The notes under the pieces were generated by a model. The model was not told the origin of the DNA. It saw only the letters and a list, made by a program, of their open reading frames with translations, and ran no database searches. Both the position numbers and the translations under genes were made by a program. Below, piece by piece: positions 27,351 through 36,524 of a DNA stretch of 64,000 nt (position 1 is the first letter of the stretch; each line of letters opens with the position of its first letter). The DNA is from JAPOUP01 sp965201085 (GTDB taxonomy: Bacteria > Pseudomonadota > Alphaproteobacteria > Rhodobacterales > Rhodobacteraceae), in contig CBDAVS010000016.1 in the NCBI GenBank assembly GCA_965201085.1, positions 62,001 through 126,000 on the forward strand, given 5' to 3'.

Positions 27351-27399
27351 GTGCGGCAGGTCGGGGGCGGGCCGTTCGGGCCCAGCCTTCGCGGCGCGC

Positions 27400-28203
27400 C
27401 GGAAACCCTCTTTCTTCCCCACCGTCCGACGGGTCGGGCGTCCTCGGGGAGGCCGCGCCCGGGCGAACGTCTTCGCAGGCGTCAGGTGGCCGGGGACCTA
27501 CCCGGGACGCGCGTTCAGGATGTCCCGGACCCGCTTCACACGGGCGTCCGTGACCCGCCGAAAGTCGGTCCCCGTCGGAGGATACCGGCGCGGCGGCCCG
27601 TCGGTATGCCCGTTCAGGCCCCGCTCCCGGGAATGGCAGGGCGTCGCGAAGAAACCGGTCCCGGGCGCCTTCGCCACCTTCGCGCGCCCCGCGAACTCCC
27701 TGCCGCTGTCCGCCGTGATCGTGTGGACCCTGGCCCCGAGACCCTTGAGAAGGTCGGTCATCGCCTTTCCGACCACCTCCGCCCTCTTTCCGTCAACCCT
27801 CTGGACAGGCGGCTGTTTCGACGCCCGGTCCACAGGCGACACCACCGCGCCGCCATGGCCCTTCCCGATAACGGTGTCCGCCTCCCGGTCGCCGGTCCCA
27901 ACCTTCTCCCCGACGGTCTCCGGACGTTCCGGGATGTCCCTCCGGCCCGGGATATGGCCTCGGCCCGGATGCGGTCGTATATCCGCTGCCTGCCCACCAT
28001 GCTGGGGTCCTCCAGCCGGAGACGGCCTGCGATCCGTTCCGGGCTCCAGCCCTCCCCGGCTTCGCCACGACCGCCGCCCGGCGACCGTCCGTCAGCTTCC
28101 TCGGAACCGACGATGCCCCGCTCCGGCGCACCGACGCCTTCCTCCGCGCCTGCCCGTGCCCATATCCCCGCCCGCCGTCGCCGCGACGGAGCTCACGCGA
28201 TAT
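27400..28203 (-). mobile_element. IS30-family remnant truncating the cupin gene
   Basis: Minus-strand pieces match the IS30 transposase at 29129: ALISRELRRGDGGRGYGHGQ, then DLLKGLGARVHTITADSGRE, then VTDARVKRVRDILNARPG, across several frames. The N-terminal part before ISRE is missing because the sequence joins directly to the DUF985 cupin near 28203. It is about 70 percent GC by eye, unlike the cupin. Confidence 0.7.
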
Positions 28204-28590
28204 CAAGGCGGGCGTTACCGGGAGACATGGGTAGCGGCAAACGCGGGCCGTCCCACTGGCACATGCATCTATTTCCTGCTGGCCGCCGGAGAACGCAGCC
28301 ATTGGCACAAAGTGGACGCAGTTGAAATATGGCTCTATCACGCAGGGGCACCGCTGATTCTATCGCTGAGCGAGACCGAACAGGGTCCCGTGCAAGACCA
28401 TGTCCTGACCCCGGGTCTGACCAGAGGCGCGCCTCAGCTCATCGTACCCGAACATATTTGGCAATCCGCAAGCAGTACCGGCGACTGGCCTCTGGTCAGC
28501 TGCACCGTCTCCCCTGGCTTCCAGTTTGACGGCTTCGTTCTGGCGCCAGTGGATTTCGATATTTCGCGCACGGATGACGGTCCGACCTGA
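28204..28590 (+). pseudogene. DUF985 cupin, 5' truncated
   Basis: The plus frame from about 28204 reads GGRYRETWVAANAGR, TGTCIYFLLAAGERSHWHKV, AVEIWLYHAGAPLILSLSE and ending WPLVSCTVSPGFQFDGFVLA. This is the conserved DUF985/cupin_5 fold with metal-site HWHxVDAxEIW. Roughly 20-30 N-terminal residues and the start codon are missing, replaced by IS30 sequence. The frame is clean to the stop, so the truncation is probably recent. Family function is unclear; members are small sugar-binding-like cupins. Confidence 0.75.
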
Positions 28591-28637
28591 ACTCCGGTGG
28601 ACGACAGGATGTCGTCAGCGCTCCGGAGAACAGCCGA

Positions 28638-29008
28638 TCATTTCTCCGCGTCCGGCTGATATCGCATCGGTAACGAACCGTTCAAATCCCTTTCGATGGC
28701 GACCGCATCAGCGACAGACAACGCATTCGCCAGCAATGAGCCGGAATTCAATTCAGGACCGCAGCTATCCGAAAATGCTGACGGTATTCCGCTCAGCCCT
28801 CCGGCCGAACCACGAAGGAGCGGACTGTAACCGAGAGTCTTCCTCCGCCTCCGGTCTATCATCTCCCCGAACATTTTCCCATTTTTGACCGTCTTCCGAA
28901 AGCACCGGGTCCGGCTGCCCTGACCATCTGGGCGGCTTCCCCGCATGTGGAACGCGGCGTTGACCCGCACCGGCACAGCAAAAGGTGGAAAGTCCGGGAG
29001 GAATTGGC
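28638..29008 (-). pseudogene. Unknown gene fragment cut by IS30
   Basis: A minus-strand frame ends SVADAVAIERDLNGSLPMRY plus PDAEK and runs up to the IS30 left end at 29009, where host sequence stops. I do not recognise it. It may be the 3' part of a gene disrupted by the insertion. On the other side of the element (30391-30520) a minus frame reading FADSLVIGRTDYFQESAARE could be its 5' part, but the join is not clear. Confidence 0.35.
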
Positions 29009-29128
29009 GCCCCCGTTCCGCTCTGAAGTGCAACACCGTTGATGGTGGGAAGCCGTGTTTCGGGTGCAGCATCCTGCGAATCGGCCAGATAACGGCGACA
29101 GTCCCTGTGCTCAGGATAGGAGAGTGTC

Positions 29129-30096
29129 ATGCCCGAGGGCTACCGTCATCTGACCTTCGACGAAAGATGCCGGATATACGCGACGGGGAAAAGCGGGCTT
29201 TCGAACGGGGCCATCGCCAGGCGGCCGGGCCGCCATCCGGCCACCATATCGCGGGAGATCCGACGCAACGGCGGCGGGCGGGGATACCGGCAGGGACAGG
29301 CGTGGAGGAAGGCCACCGGGCGCCGGAGCGGGGCCTCTTCGGTCCCGGGGAAGCTGACGGAGGAGCGCTGGGCGAAGGTCGTGGCGAAGCTGGAGGAGGG
29401 CTGGAGCCCGGAACAGGTCTCGGGGCGTCTCCGGCTGGAGGACCCCGGCATGGTCGGCCGTCAGCGGATATACGACCTCGTACGCGCGGACCGCAGGGAC
29501 GGAGGAACGCTTTTCGGGCACCTGCGGCGGCGGGGAAAGAAACCGGACCGGCAGGGTGGCCGCCACGCGGGCCGGGGTCACATCCCGGGCCGGAGGGACA
29601 TCCCGGAGCGCCCGAAAGAGGTCGGGGCGAAGGCGAGAATCGGCGACTGGGAAGCGGACACGGTGATCGGCGGGGGAAACGGCGGTGCGGTGGTGTCGCT
29701 TGTGGACAGATGCTCGAAATTCACGCCTGTCCAACGGGTTGACGGAAAGAAGGCGGAGGCGGTCGGCGAGGCGATGACCGACCTTCTCAAGGGGCTCGGC
29801 GCCAGGGTCCACACGATCACGGCGGACAACGGCAAGGAGTTCGCGGGGCACGCGAAGGTGGCGAAGGCGCTGGAGGCCGACTTCTTCCTCCCGACGCCCT
29901 ACCACTCGTGGGAGCGGGGCCTGAACGGGCACACCAACGGGCTGCCGCCCCAGTACCTGCCGAAAAGGGGACCGACCTGCGGCAGGTCACGGACGCCCGC
30001 GTGAAGCGGGTCCAGGACATCCTGAACGCGCGCCCCCGCAAGGCGCTCGGCTACCTGACGCCGGCGGAGGCTTTCGCGCGGGCGCGGCCTCCCTGA
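29129..30096 (+). pseudogene. IS30 transposase with one frameshift
   Basis: The start MPEGYRHLTFDERCRIYATG and the HTH RRPGRHPATISREIRRNGGG are IS30 hallmarks. The DDE core follows: IGDWEADTVIGGGNGGAVVS, ITADNGKEFAGH, and the ERGLNGHTNGL region carrying the catalytic Glu equivalent. Near 29970 a run of A and G bases carries one extra base, so the C-terminus (TDLRQVTDARVKRVQDILNA, KALGYLTPAEAFARARPP) is in the next frame. Without slippage the product lacks about 45 residues. Confidence 0.8.
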
Positions 30097-30307
30097 GGCG
30101 CTTCGCCCCGTCGGCCGACGGGGGAGAGGGAATTCCGCAGGCGCGCCCGCCCGGTTTCGGTCGGGCCACCCCTTCCCTCGCCCGGACGGGCGCGCCACCT
30201 CCCGCCGCGGGGCCTTGCCGCCGCCGGGAGGCCCGGTTACGCTCCGATCCGAAGGGACAGCCGCCGTATTCCGCGTGGAATCCGGGGCCCTGGCCGGAAA
30301 ATCCCTC

Positions 30308-30366
30308 AACACCGGCCCGCCTCCTCCGCTCGGGCCACGCCCTCGCTCCGGAGGCGGGCCGGTGTT
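30308..30366. repeat. 17-bp perfect hairpin at the IS30 right end
   Basis: AACACCGGCCCGCCTCC at 30308-30324 pairs perfectly with 30350-30366 around a 25-nt loop; the right arm overlaps the terminal inverted repeat of the IS30. It may block read-through transcription or act in transposition. The following T content is low. Confidence 0.65.
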
Positions 30367-30390
30367 GCACTTCGGACTGGAAGTGGGGGC

Positions 30391-30622
30391 GTTTGAACCA
30401 CGCCCTGAACCAGCGAAAGAGGTGTCAATCTGGGATCGCCCCGGACGCGGACGGTGCGTTCCCGGGCTGCAGATTCCTGGAAATAATCAGTTCGTCCAAT
30501 AACAAGGCTGTCGGCGAAACCGGCCAATCAGATCAGGTCATCCGCCAGTTCTAGCCAACGTGGCTCCACCAACAGGCCGTCCGAAGGCAATCCACATCCT
30601 CGACCTCTGCGATCCTGCCTGT
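30391..30622. other. Interval between IS30 and the DMGDH-like gene
   Basis: About 230 bp with one unrecognised minus-strand frame (VIGRTDYFQESAARERTVRV). No obvious terminator for the long operon that ends at 30623 was found. Confidence 0.35.
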
Positions 30623-33043
30623 TCAGGCCCGCATGCGGACGCCGTCCGGGTCAAACAGGGGTCGATGCTGCATCCGCGCATCCAGCATTTCCCCGAGTAT
30701 CTCTATCCGCCAGCCATCATCGGTGTCAGCCAGCTCCTTCGGCACATAGCCAAGAGCTACGGATTTCTTCGAATGATGCGCATACCCTCCGGATGTGACC
30801 CATCCGACCACCCCGTCGCCTTGCCAGATCGGCTCATCCCCGATCACGTCGGCGTCGATCGCATCGACCGTGAAAACGCGAAGCCGCAGCCTGCCCCCGT
30901 CATCCCGATGGGCCTTCGCTTCGGCCTTGCCAATGAAATTCGCTTCCTTGCCGAGGGCCACGAAGCGCGCGAGCCCGGCTTCATCGGCGGTATAGATCGG
31001 CCGGTATTCCCGAGCCCAGCCGCCGAAGCCCTTCTCCAGACGCAGCGCGTTCAGCGCCCGCAGCCCGAAATCCTTGATGCCGAACGGCGCCCCTGCCTCC
31101 GTAAGGACATTATACAGATAGTGCTGATACTCTGAAGGTACCCAGATCTCGTAACCAAGATCCCCGGTGAAGCTCACCCGCCCAACCAAGGCCGGTGCCA
31201 TGGCCACATCCATGCGGCGAATGTCCATGAACCTGAATGCCTCCGCCGATACATCGACGTCAACCAGGGACCGCAGCATCTCGCGTGCCCGCGGTCCCGC
31301 GATGGAAAGTCCCGCCAGATCGCCCCCCCAGACGGAAAGCGTCACGCCCCTTTCAGGTAAATTTGCCTCGAACCAGCGCATGTGGAAATCCTCGGCGATC
31401 CCCGACCCCGCAATCAGGAATTCCTCCGGACCCAACCTCGCCAGGGAGAAATCACCGATCAGCCGTCCGTCCCGCTTCAACATCGGTGCGAGTGTCATTC
31501 GTCCCAGAGCCGGAATCCGGCTGGCCAGCATGACGTCAAGCCAAGCCTCGGCGTTGGGACCCGAAACCGTGTATTTCGCGAAACCGGAGATTTCGATTAT
31601 CCCAACGTTTTCCCGAACGGCTTTGACCTCGGCGGCGACATGCTCGAAGTCAGTCGACCGCCGCCAGGAGAACTCATCCTCAACCCCTTTCGGCGCGAAC
31701 CAAAGCGGGACTTCCAGTCCGTTGGCCGCGCCGAAAACCGCCCCGCGCCCTTTCAGCCGGTCATAGATTGGCGTTGTCTTCAGCGGTCGGGCCGCAGGCA
31801 GTTCCTCGTTCGGATAGCGGATCGAGAATCGGCGCGCATAGTTTTCCCGAACCTTGCTGTTGGTGTAGCGCAGCGTCGCGAATCCACCGAACCTGGCGAC
31901 ATCCATCGCGAAGACGTCTTCCCCCGGGTCGCCGTCCACCATCCAGTTGGCCAGCGCAAGACCCACACCGCCTCCCTGGCTGAAGCCTGCCATAACACCG
32001 CAGGCGCACCAGAATCCGGGTAGGCCCCTGACGGGCCCCACAAGCGGGTTTCCATCCGGCGCGAAGGTGAAAGGCCCATTGATGACCTGCCGGATTCCGG
32101 CCGTTTCAAAAGCCGGAAAATGCCGAAATCCGACTTCCAGCGACGGCGCGACCCGATCCAGATCCGGCTGCAGCAGCTCATGTCCGAATTCCCACGGGGT
32201 TTCACGTTCCGACCAGGGTTGGCAGGCGCGCTCATAGGTGCCCATCAGCATGCCGCCCCGCTCCTGGCGCAGATATAGTTCGCCGTCGAAATCCACCGCG
32301 TGGATGATTTCCCGACCAGTACGCTCATTGAATTCGCGGACCTGGGGCATGTCTTCGGTGAGCAGATACATATGCTCCATCGCCAGCACCGGCAGTTCAA
32401 CGCCGACCATGCGCCCGACCTCTCTGGCCCAAAGGCCAGCGGCGTTGACCACATGTTCGGAGATTATGTCGCCGTTGGTCGTTCGCAGCCGCCAGCCTTC
32501 GGCATGACGCTCGATCGATTTGACCATGCATCGCGTCTCAACACCCGCCCCAAGCGCGCGTGCCGCCTTGGCATAGGCATGGGTGACACCTGAAGGATCA
32601 AGATGACCGTCAACCTTGGACCAGACCGCCCCGACGAACTGGCCGGGATCCATCAGCGGCATCAGCTTATGGGCCTCCTCCACCGTGATGACCTCCACCT
32701 CGATCCCAAGATACCGCCCCTTGGCCACCAATCCCTTGAGCCAGTCCATCCGTGATTCGGTCGCGGCAAGCATTACGCCACCTGTCAGGTGAAGACCTGT
32801 TGACTGGCCGCTGAGCTCTTCGATCTCTTTGTAGAGATTGATTGTATACTGCTGAAGCTTCGCGATGTTGGGGTCGCCGTTGATCGTGTGCATTCCACCG
32901 GCGGCATGCCAGGTCGAGCCGCTGGTCAGCTCCGAACGCTCCAGAAGCAGGATATCGCTCCAGCCGCTTCTGGCAAGATGGAACAGTACGGACGCGCCGA
33001 CAACGCCTCCACCGATAACGACCACCCTCGCATGCGTTCTCAT
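30623..33043 (-). CDS. Dimethylglycine dehydrogenase-like flavoprotein (DAO-GcvT)
   Basis: This 806-residue protein has an N-terminal FAD-binding amine oxidase domain (IGGGVVGASVLFHLARSGW, residues about 10-28). STWHAAGG holds the histidine (about H46) that carries covalent FAD in dimethylglycine/sarcosine dehydrogenases. An FAO-type linker follows, then a C-terminal GcvT folate-binding domain with VSFTGDLGYEIWV and LNALRLEKGFGGW. The family oxidatively demethylates N-methyl amino acids and loads the methyl group onto THF. It is last in the long mgs-tmm operon, 107 bp after tmm. Substrate could be dimethylglycine, sarcosine or another N-methyl compound; context does not settle it. Confidence 0.85.
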   Translation of the reverse strand: MRTHARVVVIGGGVVGASVLFHLARSGWSDILLLERSELTSGSTWHAAGGMHTINGDPNIAKLQQYTINLYKEIEELSGQSTGLHLTGGVMLAATESRMDWLKGLVAKGRYLGIEVEVITVEEAHKLMPLMDPGQFVGAVWSKVDGHLDPSGVTHAYAKAARALGAGVETRCMVKSIERHAEGWRLRTTNGDIISEHVVNAAGLWAREVGRMVGVELPVLAMEHMYLLTEDMPQVREFNERTGREIIHAVDFDGELYLRQERGGMLMGTYERACQPWSERETPWEFGHELLQPDLDRVAPSLEVGFRHFPAFETAGIRQVINGPFTFAPDGNPLVGPVRGLPGFWCACGVMAGFSQGGGVGLALANWMVDGDPGEDVFAMDVARFGGFATLRYTNSKVRENYARRFSIRYPNEELPAARPLKTTPIYDRLKGRGAVFGAANGLEVPLWFAPKGVEDEFSWRRSTDFEHVAAEVKAVRENVGIIEISGFAKYTVSGPNAEAWLDVMLASRIPALGRMTLAPMLKRDGRLIGDFSLARLGPEEFLIAGSGIAEDFHMRWFEANLPERGVTLSVWGGDLAGLSIAGPRAREMLRSLVDVDVSAEAFRFMDIRRMDVAMAPALVGRVSFTGDLGYEIWVPSEYQHYLYNVLTEAGAPFGIKDFGLRALNALRLEKGFGGWAREYRPIYTADEAGLARFVALGKEANFIGKAEAKAHRDDGGRLRLRVFTVDAIDADVIGDEPIWQGDGVVGWVTSGGYAHHSKKSVALGYVPKELADTDDGWRIEILGEMLDARMQHRPLFDPDGVRMRA

Positions 33044-33150
33044 CGCATCCCTCCCCCTCCCGATTCCACCGACCGCAGGTCAACAGCCTGTGTCAACGGC
33101 GTCATTCCAAACATTTGAAGACGGTCGCCGGATGCGACCAGCGACCCCGT

Positions 33151-34485
33151 TCAGATCCGCAGATAGCTCTCCATGCTGTCGTCCAGCGCATCCTTCCAGG
33201 GCGTATGGTGCGGTGGGGCTTTCGTACCGGTCATCGGGCTCGTATATCCATGGTCGCGGAAGGTTATGATGTCCTGCTTCTTGTGCTTCTTCCACTCACG
33301 GAAAGCTTGGTTCGCAGCTTCGATGTCAAAGGACGGATAGTCCGTTTCGTCGATCAGTTCCTGTGTATAGGCACCCTGATAGTCAATGCAGGCGAAATCG
33401 TCCTCAAGCGCCGCTTCCGCATCCTGCCTGGCTTTCACGTCAGCTTCCCTCGTGGCGAGATCCGGCAGTTCGATCCGGCGCATGATAACATCGCGCGCAT
33501 ACCACGCCTGCGCGTCAAACATGTTGAACGTGTACCACTGGTCCTGCATTCCCAGATAGAAGAGATCGGGACTGCGGTTCCAGACCACGCCCTTGTAGAG
33601 ATCGTTGCAGGCAAGCACATTCGCGGTCTTCAGCCGCAGATTGTCCGGCAGAAACGGGAAATGATGCTTGTATCCGGTGCATAGGATGATCGCATCGACG
33701 TCCCTGCTTGTTCCATCCGCGAAGTGGGCGGTCCTGCCTTCCACACGCTCAAGCCGGGGCACTTCCTGCCAGTTGTCAGGCCATTTGTAACCCATTGGCG
33801 CTGTTCGGTGGGCGACCGTCACCGATCTACAGCCGTATTTCCAGCACTGGCTCCCTATATCCTCGGCCGAATAGGACGTTCCGAGAACAAGGAGATCCTT
33901 ATCGATGAATTCCCGGGCGTCGCGAAAATCGTGCGCGTGCAGGATGCGGCCGTTGAACGTATCGAATCCCGGATATTCCGGCACGTTCGGTACGCTGAAA
34001 TGACCCGTGGCCACAACAACGCTGTCAAAGCTCTCGCAGGTCTCGGAATCTTCAGCTTCGTTACGCGCCGTAACCTCGTATCCACCCGCAATTGACCTTA
34101 CGTCACGTACGATGGTATTGAACCGGATCCACGGACGCACACCCGCCTTTTCAACCCGGCCCTTGATATAGTCGAACAGCACCGCGCGCGGCGGATAGGA
34201 AGCGATCGGCTTACCGAAATGCTCTTCGAACGTGTAATCGGCGAATTCAAGGCCTTCCTTGGGACCGTTCGACCAAAGGTAGCGGTACATCGAAGCGTGA
34301 CATGGATTTCCATGCTCGTCCGTGCCCGTTCTCCAGGAATAGTTCCAGAGCCCGCCCCAGTCGGACTGCTTTTCGTAACAGACGATTTCGGGGATATCGG
34401 CGCCAGTGTCCCTCGCCGACTGGAACGCCCTGAGCTGCGCCAGCCCCGACGGACCGGCACCGATAACACATATGCGCTTGTTCAT
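33151..34485 (-). CDS. tmm: Trimethylamine monooxygenase
   Basis: This class B flavin monooxygenase of 444 residues starts at the ATG at 34485 behind AAAGGAAG. It has the FAD motif VIGAGPSGLAQLRAF (7-21), the NADPH-site LGTSYSAEDIG, and the FMO signature FNGRILHAHDF (FxGxxxHxxxF). Other Tmm-like stretches are YEKQSDWGGLWNYSWRTGTD, YRYLWSNGPKE and MGMQDQ-type LGMQDQWYTFNMFDAQAWYA. It oxidises TMA to TMAO with NADPH and O2 in the cytoplasm. TMAO is then the substrate for Tdm, encoded some 20 kb away across a mobile island. Dimethyl sulfide is a known side substrate of the family. Confidence 0.93.
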   Translation of the reverse strand: MNKRICVIGAGPSGLAQLRAFQSARDTGADIPEIVCYEKQSDWGGLWNYSWRTGTDEHGNPCHASMYRYLWSNGPKEGLEFADYTFEEHFGKPIASYPPRAVLFDYIKGRVEKAGVRPWIRFNTIVRDVRSIAGGYEVTARNEAEDSETCESFDSVVVATGHFSVPNVPEYPGFDTFNGRILHAHDFRDAREFIDKDLLVLGTSYSAEDIGSQCWKYGCRSVTVAHRTAPMGYKWPDNWQEVPRLERVEGRTAHFADGTSRDVDAIILCTGYKHHFPFLPDNLRLKTANVLACNDLYKGVVWNRSPDLFYLGMQDQWYTFNMFDAQAWYARDVIMRRIELPDLATREADVKARQDAEAALEDDFACIDYQGAYTQELIDETDYPSFDIEAANQAFREWKKHKKQDIITFRDHGYTSPMTGTKAPPHHTPWKDALDDSMESYLRI

Positions 34486-34677
34486 GTCGCTTCCTTTGCT
34501 TCTTTCATGATTGGGAGGTTCCGAAACCAACCCCTCGCGCGCTGGCTGTGAACGTCAGGTGAAGACCCCGACCCCGCCTCCCCTGCCCCCGCATATCCGA
34601 CACCATCCGAAGAGGTGCCCCGGACCTGACGTTGGTGGCCACGCCACGCGCCTGACCTCTCCCGCAGGCCATAGCCG

Positions 34678-35253
34678 TCATGCCGCCCTCGGTTCTGATG
34701 AGGAAGCCAGCCAATCCGGCACGAATCCCAGAACCTCGATGCCGGGCTGAAGCGCTGGATTGAACAGCAGGTTATGGGCCAGAGTCGACCGAAACAGCCA
34801 ATCATCCCCATCCAGCCGCCAGACCCGACAGGACAGATCAAAACGCTCGCTATAGGCGTCGAAACGCAGCAGGCAGCCACCGGACTCCAGAAGTCTGGCG
34901 CAGATGACGCTGCCGAGCGGAAACGTGGCGGTCAGGACATCCGAAAACCGCCTGTGCGTCTGGTAGTATCCGGCACTTAGATATTTCAACGCCTGTTGAA
35001 GCCGTTCGGCTGGATCGTGCGTGCGCGCTGAGATATGGTCAAGTTCTGGGGTGCTGGAATGCTCCGGCGCCCGATTGAGCACCGTGATGATCTGACCGAG
35101 GGATCCGCCCTGCCCGGGCAACACCACTTCCGGCATCACCGCCCCATCGGGCCGCCCGTAGCGCTGCCGCATCGCAAACTGGCGAACGCGGCACTGCCAT
35201 CCAATGAACGCATCCCTTCGGGACACACCCTGCGACGCGACGGCAGGGTTCAT
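34678..35253 (-). CDS. Conserved hypothetical protein, 191 residues, upstream of tmm
   Basis: I recognise no domain in this soluble protein. It has a basic N-terminus (RRDAFIGWQCRVRQFAMRQ) and mixed alpha/beta sequence later, including SAGYYQTHRRFSDVLTATFP and LDGDDWLFRSTLAHNLLFNP. Its start codon overlaps the stop of the nitrilase-family gene (ATGA), a clear translational coupling. It is in the mgs-tmm operon, so a helper role in methylated amine metabolism is likely, but its activity is unknown. The 190-bp gap to tmm may hold a processing site. Confidence 0.7.
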   Translation of the reverse strand: MNPAVASQGVSRRDAFIGWQCRVRQFAMRQRYGRPDGAVMPEVVLPGQGGSLGQIITVLNRAPEHSSTPELDHISARTHDPAERLQQALKYLSAGYYQTHRRFSDVLTATFPLGSVICARLLESGGCLLRFDAYSERFDLSCRVWRLDGDDWLFRSTLAHNLLFNPALQPGIEVLGFVPDWLASSSEPRAA

Positions 35254-36089
35254 GCAACTCTCCGCCGGTCATCGACGAGACTGTACGGCCGGTCATGGTC
35301 CAGGCTCGGGATCCGCGACCGCACGGCAGCCGCCTTTTCGATATCTATGCGAGCGCGGACAACCCCGGGTACGGTTCCGCCATCCGCTAATACCTCTCCC
35401 CACGGGTCGACAACCAGCGAATGGCCGTAACTCTCACCGCCTCCCTCTATCGGACCGATCGCGCAGGGCGATACGATGAAGCATGTGTTTTCGATAGCTC
35501 GGGCGCGATTGAGCACATGCCAGTGCCTTTCGCCGGTGCGACGGGTGAAAGCCGATGGGCAGGCGATGATCTCGGCACCCCCCTGTGCCAATGTTCGGAA
35601 CAGCTGCGGAAACCGCAGGTCGTAGCAGATCGTATGACCGATCCGCCCGAGCGGCGTATCGTGAACGACAGCTGCTTCACCGGGAATCACCCGAGCGCTC
35701 TCCCGATAGACCTCCGAAGCCGAAAGCTGTATATCGAACAGATGAATCTTGTCGTAACGTCCCCGAACCTCGCCCTGACCGTCCAGCATGAAGCCACGGT
35801 TGACAATCTTTTCGTCCCGCCCTTCCACCGCGACGGACCCCAGCATGATCCACACTCCGTGACGGGTCGCGAATTCACCGAACGCCAGAACCACCGGATG
35901 TCCGGGATCCGGCGCGGCGGGCGGCACCAGCGCGGATCCACGTGACGCGAGTCCACCACAGTATTCCGGCAGAAAGAGGATATCGGCATCCACCGCTGAC
36001 TCCGCGAGTGGCATCGCCTCACTGATGGCCTCCTCGAATGTCGGCATCGGGCGGGTCTGGATGCAGGCGATTTCAATCGGACGCGCCAT
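35250..36089 (-). CDS. Nitrilase-superfamily carbon-nitrogen hydrolase
   Basis: This 279-residue amidase-like protein has the Glu-Lys-Cys triad: E in LFLPEYCGG (about 42), K in GRYDKIHLFD and C in GHTICYDLRFPQLFR. It resembles the Nit1/Nit2 omega-amidase branch. The family hydrolyses C-N bonds of amides. Being in an operon with glutamate-amide genes (GS-like, mgsABC), it might hydrolyse gamma-glutamylmethylamide, 2-oxoglutaramate or a related amide as repair or bypass; this is inference. It overlaps the downstream hypothetical gene by 4 bp and follows the 137-residue gene after 4 bp. Confidence 0.87.
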   Translation of the reverse strand: MARPIEIACIQTRPMPTFEEAISEAMPLAESAVDADILFLPEYCGGLASRGSALVPPAAPDPGHPVVLAFGEFATRHGVWIMLGSVAVEGRDEKIVNRGFMLDGQGEVRGRYDKIHLFDIQLSASEVYRESARVIPGEAAVVHDTPLGRIGHTICYDLRFPQLFRTLAQGGAEIIACPSAFTRRTGERHWHVLNRARAIENTCFIVSPCAIGPIEGGGESYGHSLVVDPWGEVLADGGTVPGVVRARIDIEKAAAVRSRIPSLDHDRPYSLVDDRRRVA

Positions 36090-36093
36090 GGGA

Positions 36094-36507
36094 TCAGAAC
36101 TTCGTGTAGGCCTTGCGCAGCGCCGCCAAAGGGTGCCTGTCGGACATCTGGAACTTGACGAGAAGCTCGCGGGCGATCATGTCGCGGTCCTGCTGGTTGT
36201 CAGGCAGCGCGATGCTGTCGGGAATTCGCACCCAGCCGTTGTTGTTGCGGTCGAAAACGGCTGGCCTACCTTCCTCGTAGCCCATATGAACGTCCTCGAG
36301 CCAGTTCAGGTCGTCCCAGCCCATGACCTTGATATACGTCCTTAGGAATGGCGTTATCCGCTCGTAGTCGGGAACCAGATTGACATCGTATCGATAGCCG
36401 ATGTGCTGGCCAATCTCCCTTTCGCGCTCCGAATCGAGTCCGGCGGCGTCATCGATGAACTGGTCGATGTCCGTGATCCGCGATCCACGGTACTGTGTTC
36501 CCGCCAT
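36094..36507 (-). CDS. Conserved hypothetical protein, 137 residues, in mgs operon
   Basis: This small soluble acidic protein has the stretches ERITPFLRTYIKVMGWDDLN, VHMGYEEGRPAVFDRNNNGW and RIPDSIALPDNQQDRDMIAR. I recognise no family. It lies 17 bp after mgsC and 4 bp before the nitrilase gene, so it is surely co-translated. Tryptophan- and Asp-rich composition suggests a compact alpha protein that might bind or stabilise MgsC, but no evidence shows that. Confidence 0.72.
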   Translation of the reverse strand: MAGTQYRGSRITDIDQFIDDAAGLDSEREREIGQHIGYRYDVNLVPDYERITPFLRTYIKVMGWDDLNWLEDVHMGYEEGRPAVFDRNNNGWVRIPDSIALPDNQQDRDMIARELLVKFQMSDRHPLAALRKAYTKF

Positions 36508-36524
36508 GGTTCCGCTCCCTGATC

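Larger units (their letters stand above)
29009..30390 (+). mobile_element. Nearly complete IS30-family element
   Basis: The 1382-bp unit is bounded by imperfect inverted repeats of about 30 bp: the left outer end GCCCCCGTTCC and inner GAAGTGCAACACCG mirror the right end CGGTGTTGCACTTC...GGGGGC. It encodes an IS30 transposase with one frameshift. A long GC hairpin abuts the right repeat. Confidence 0.75.
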
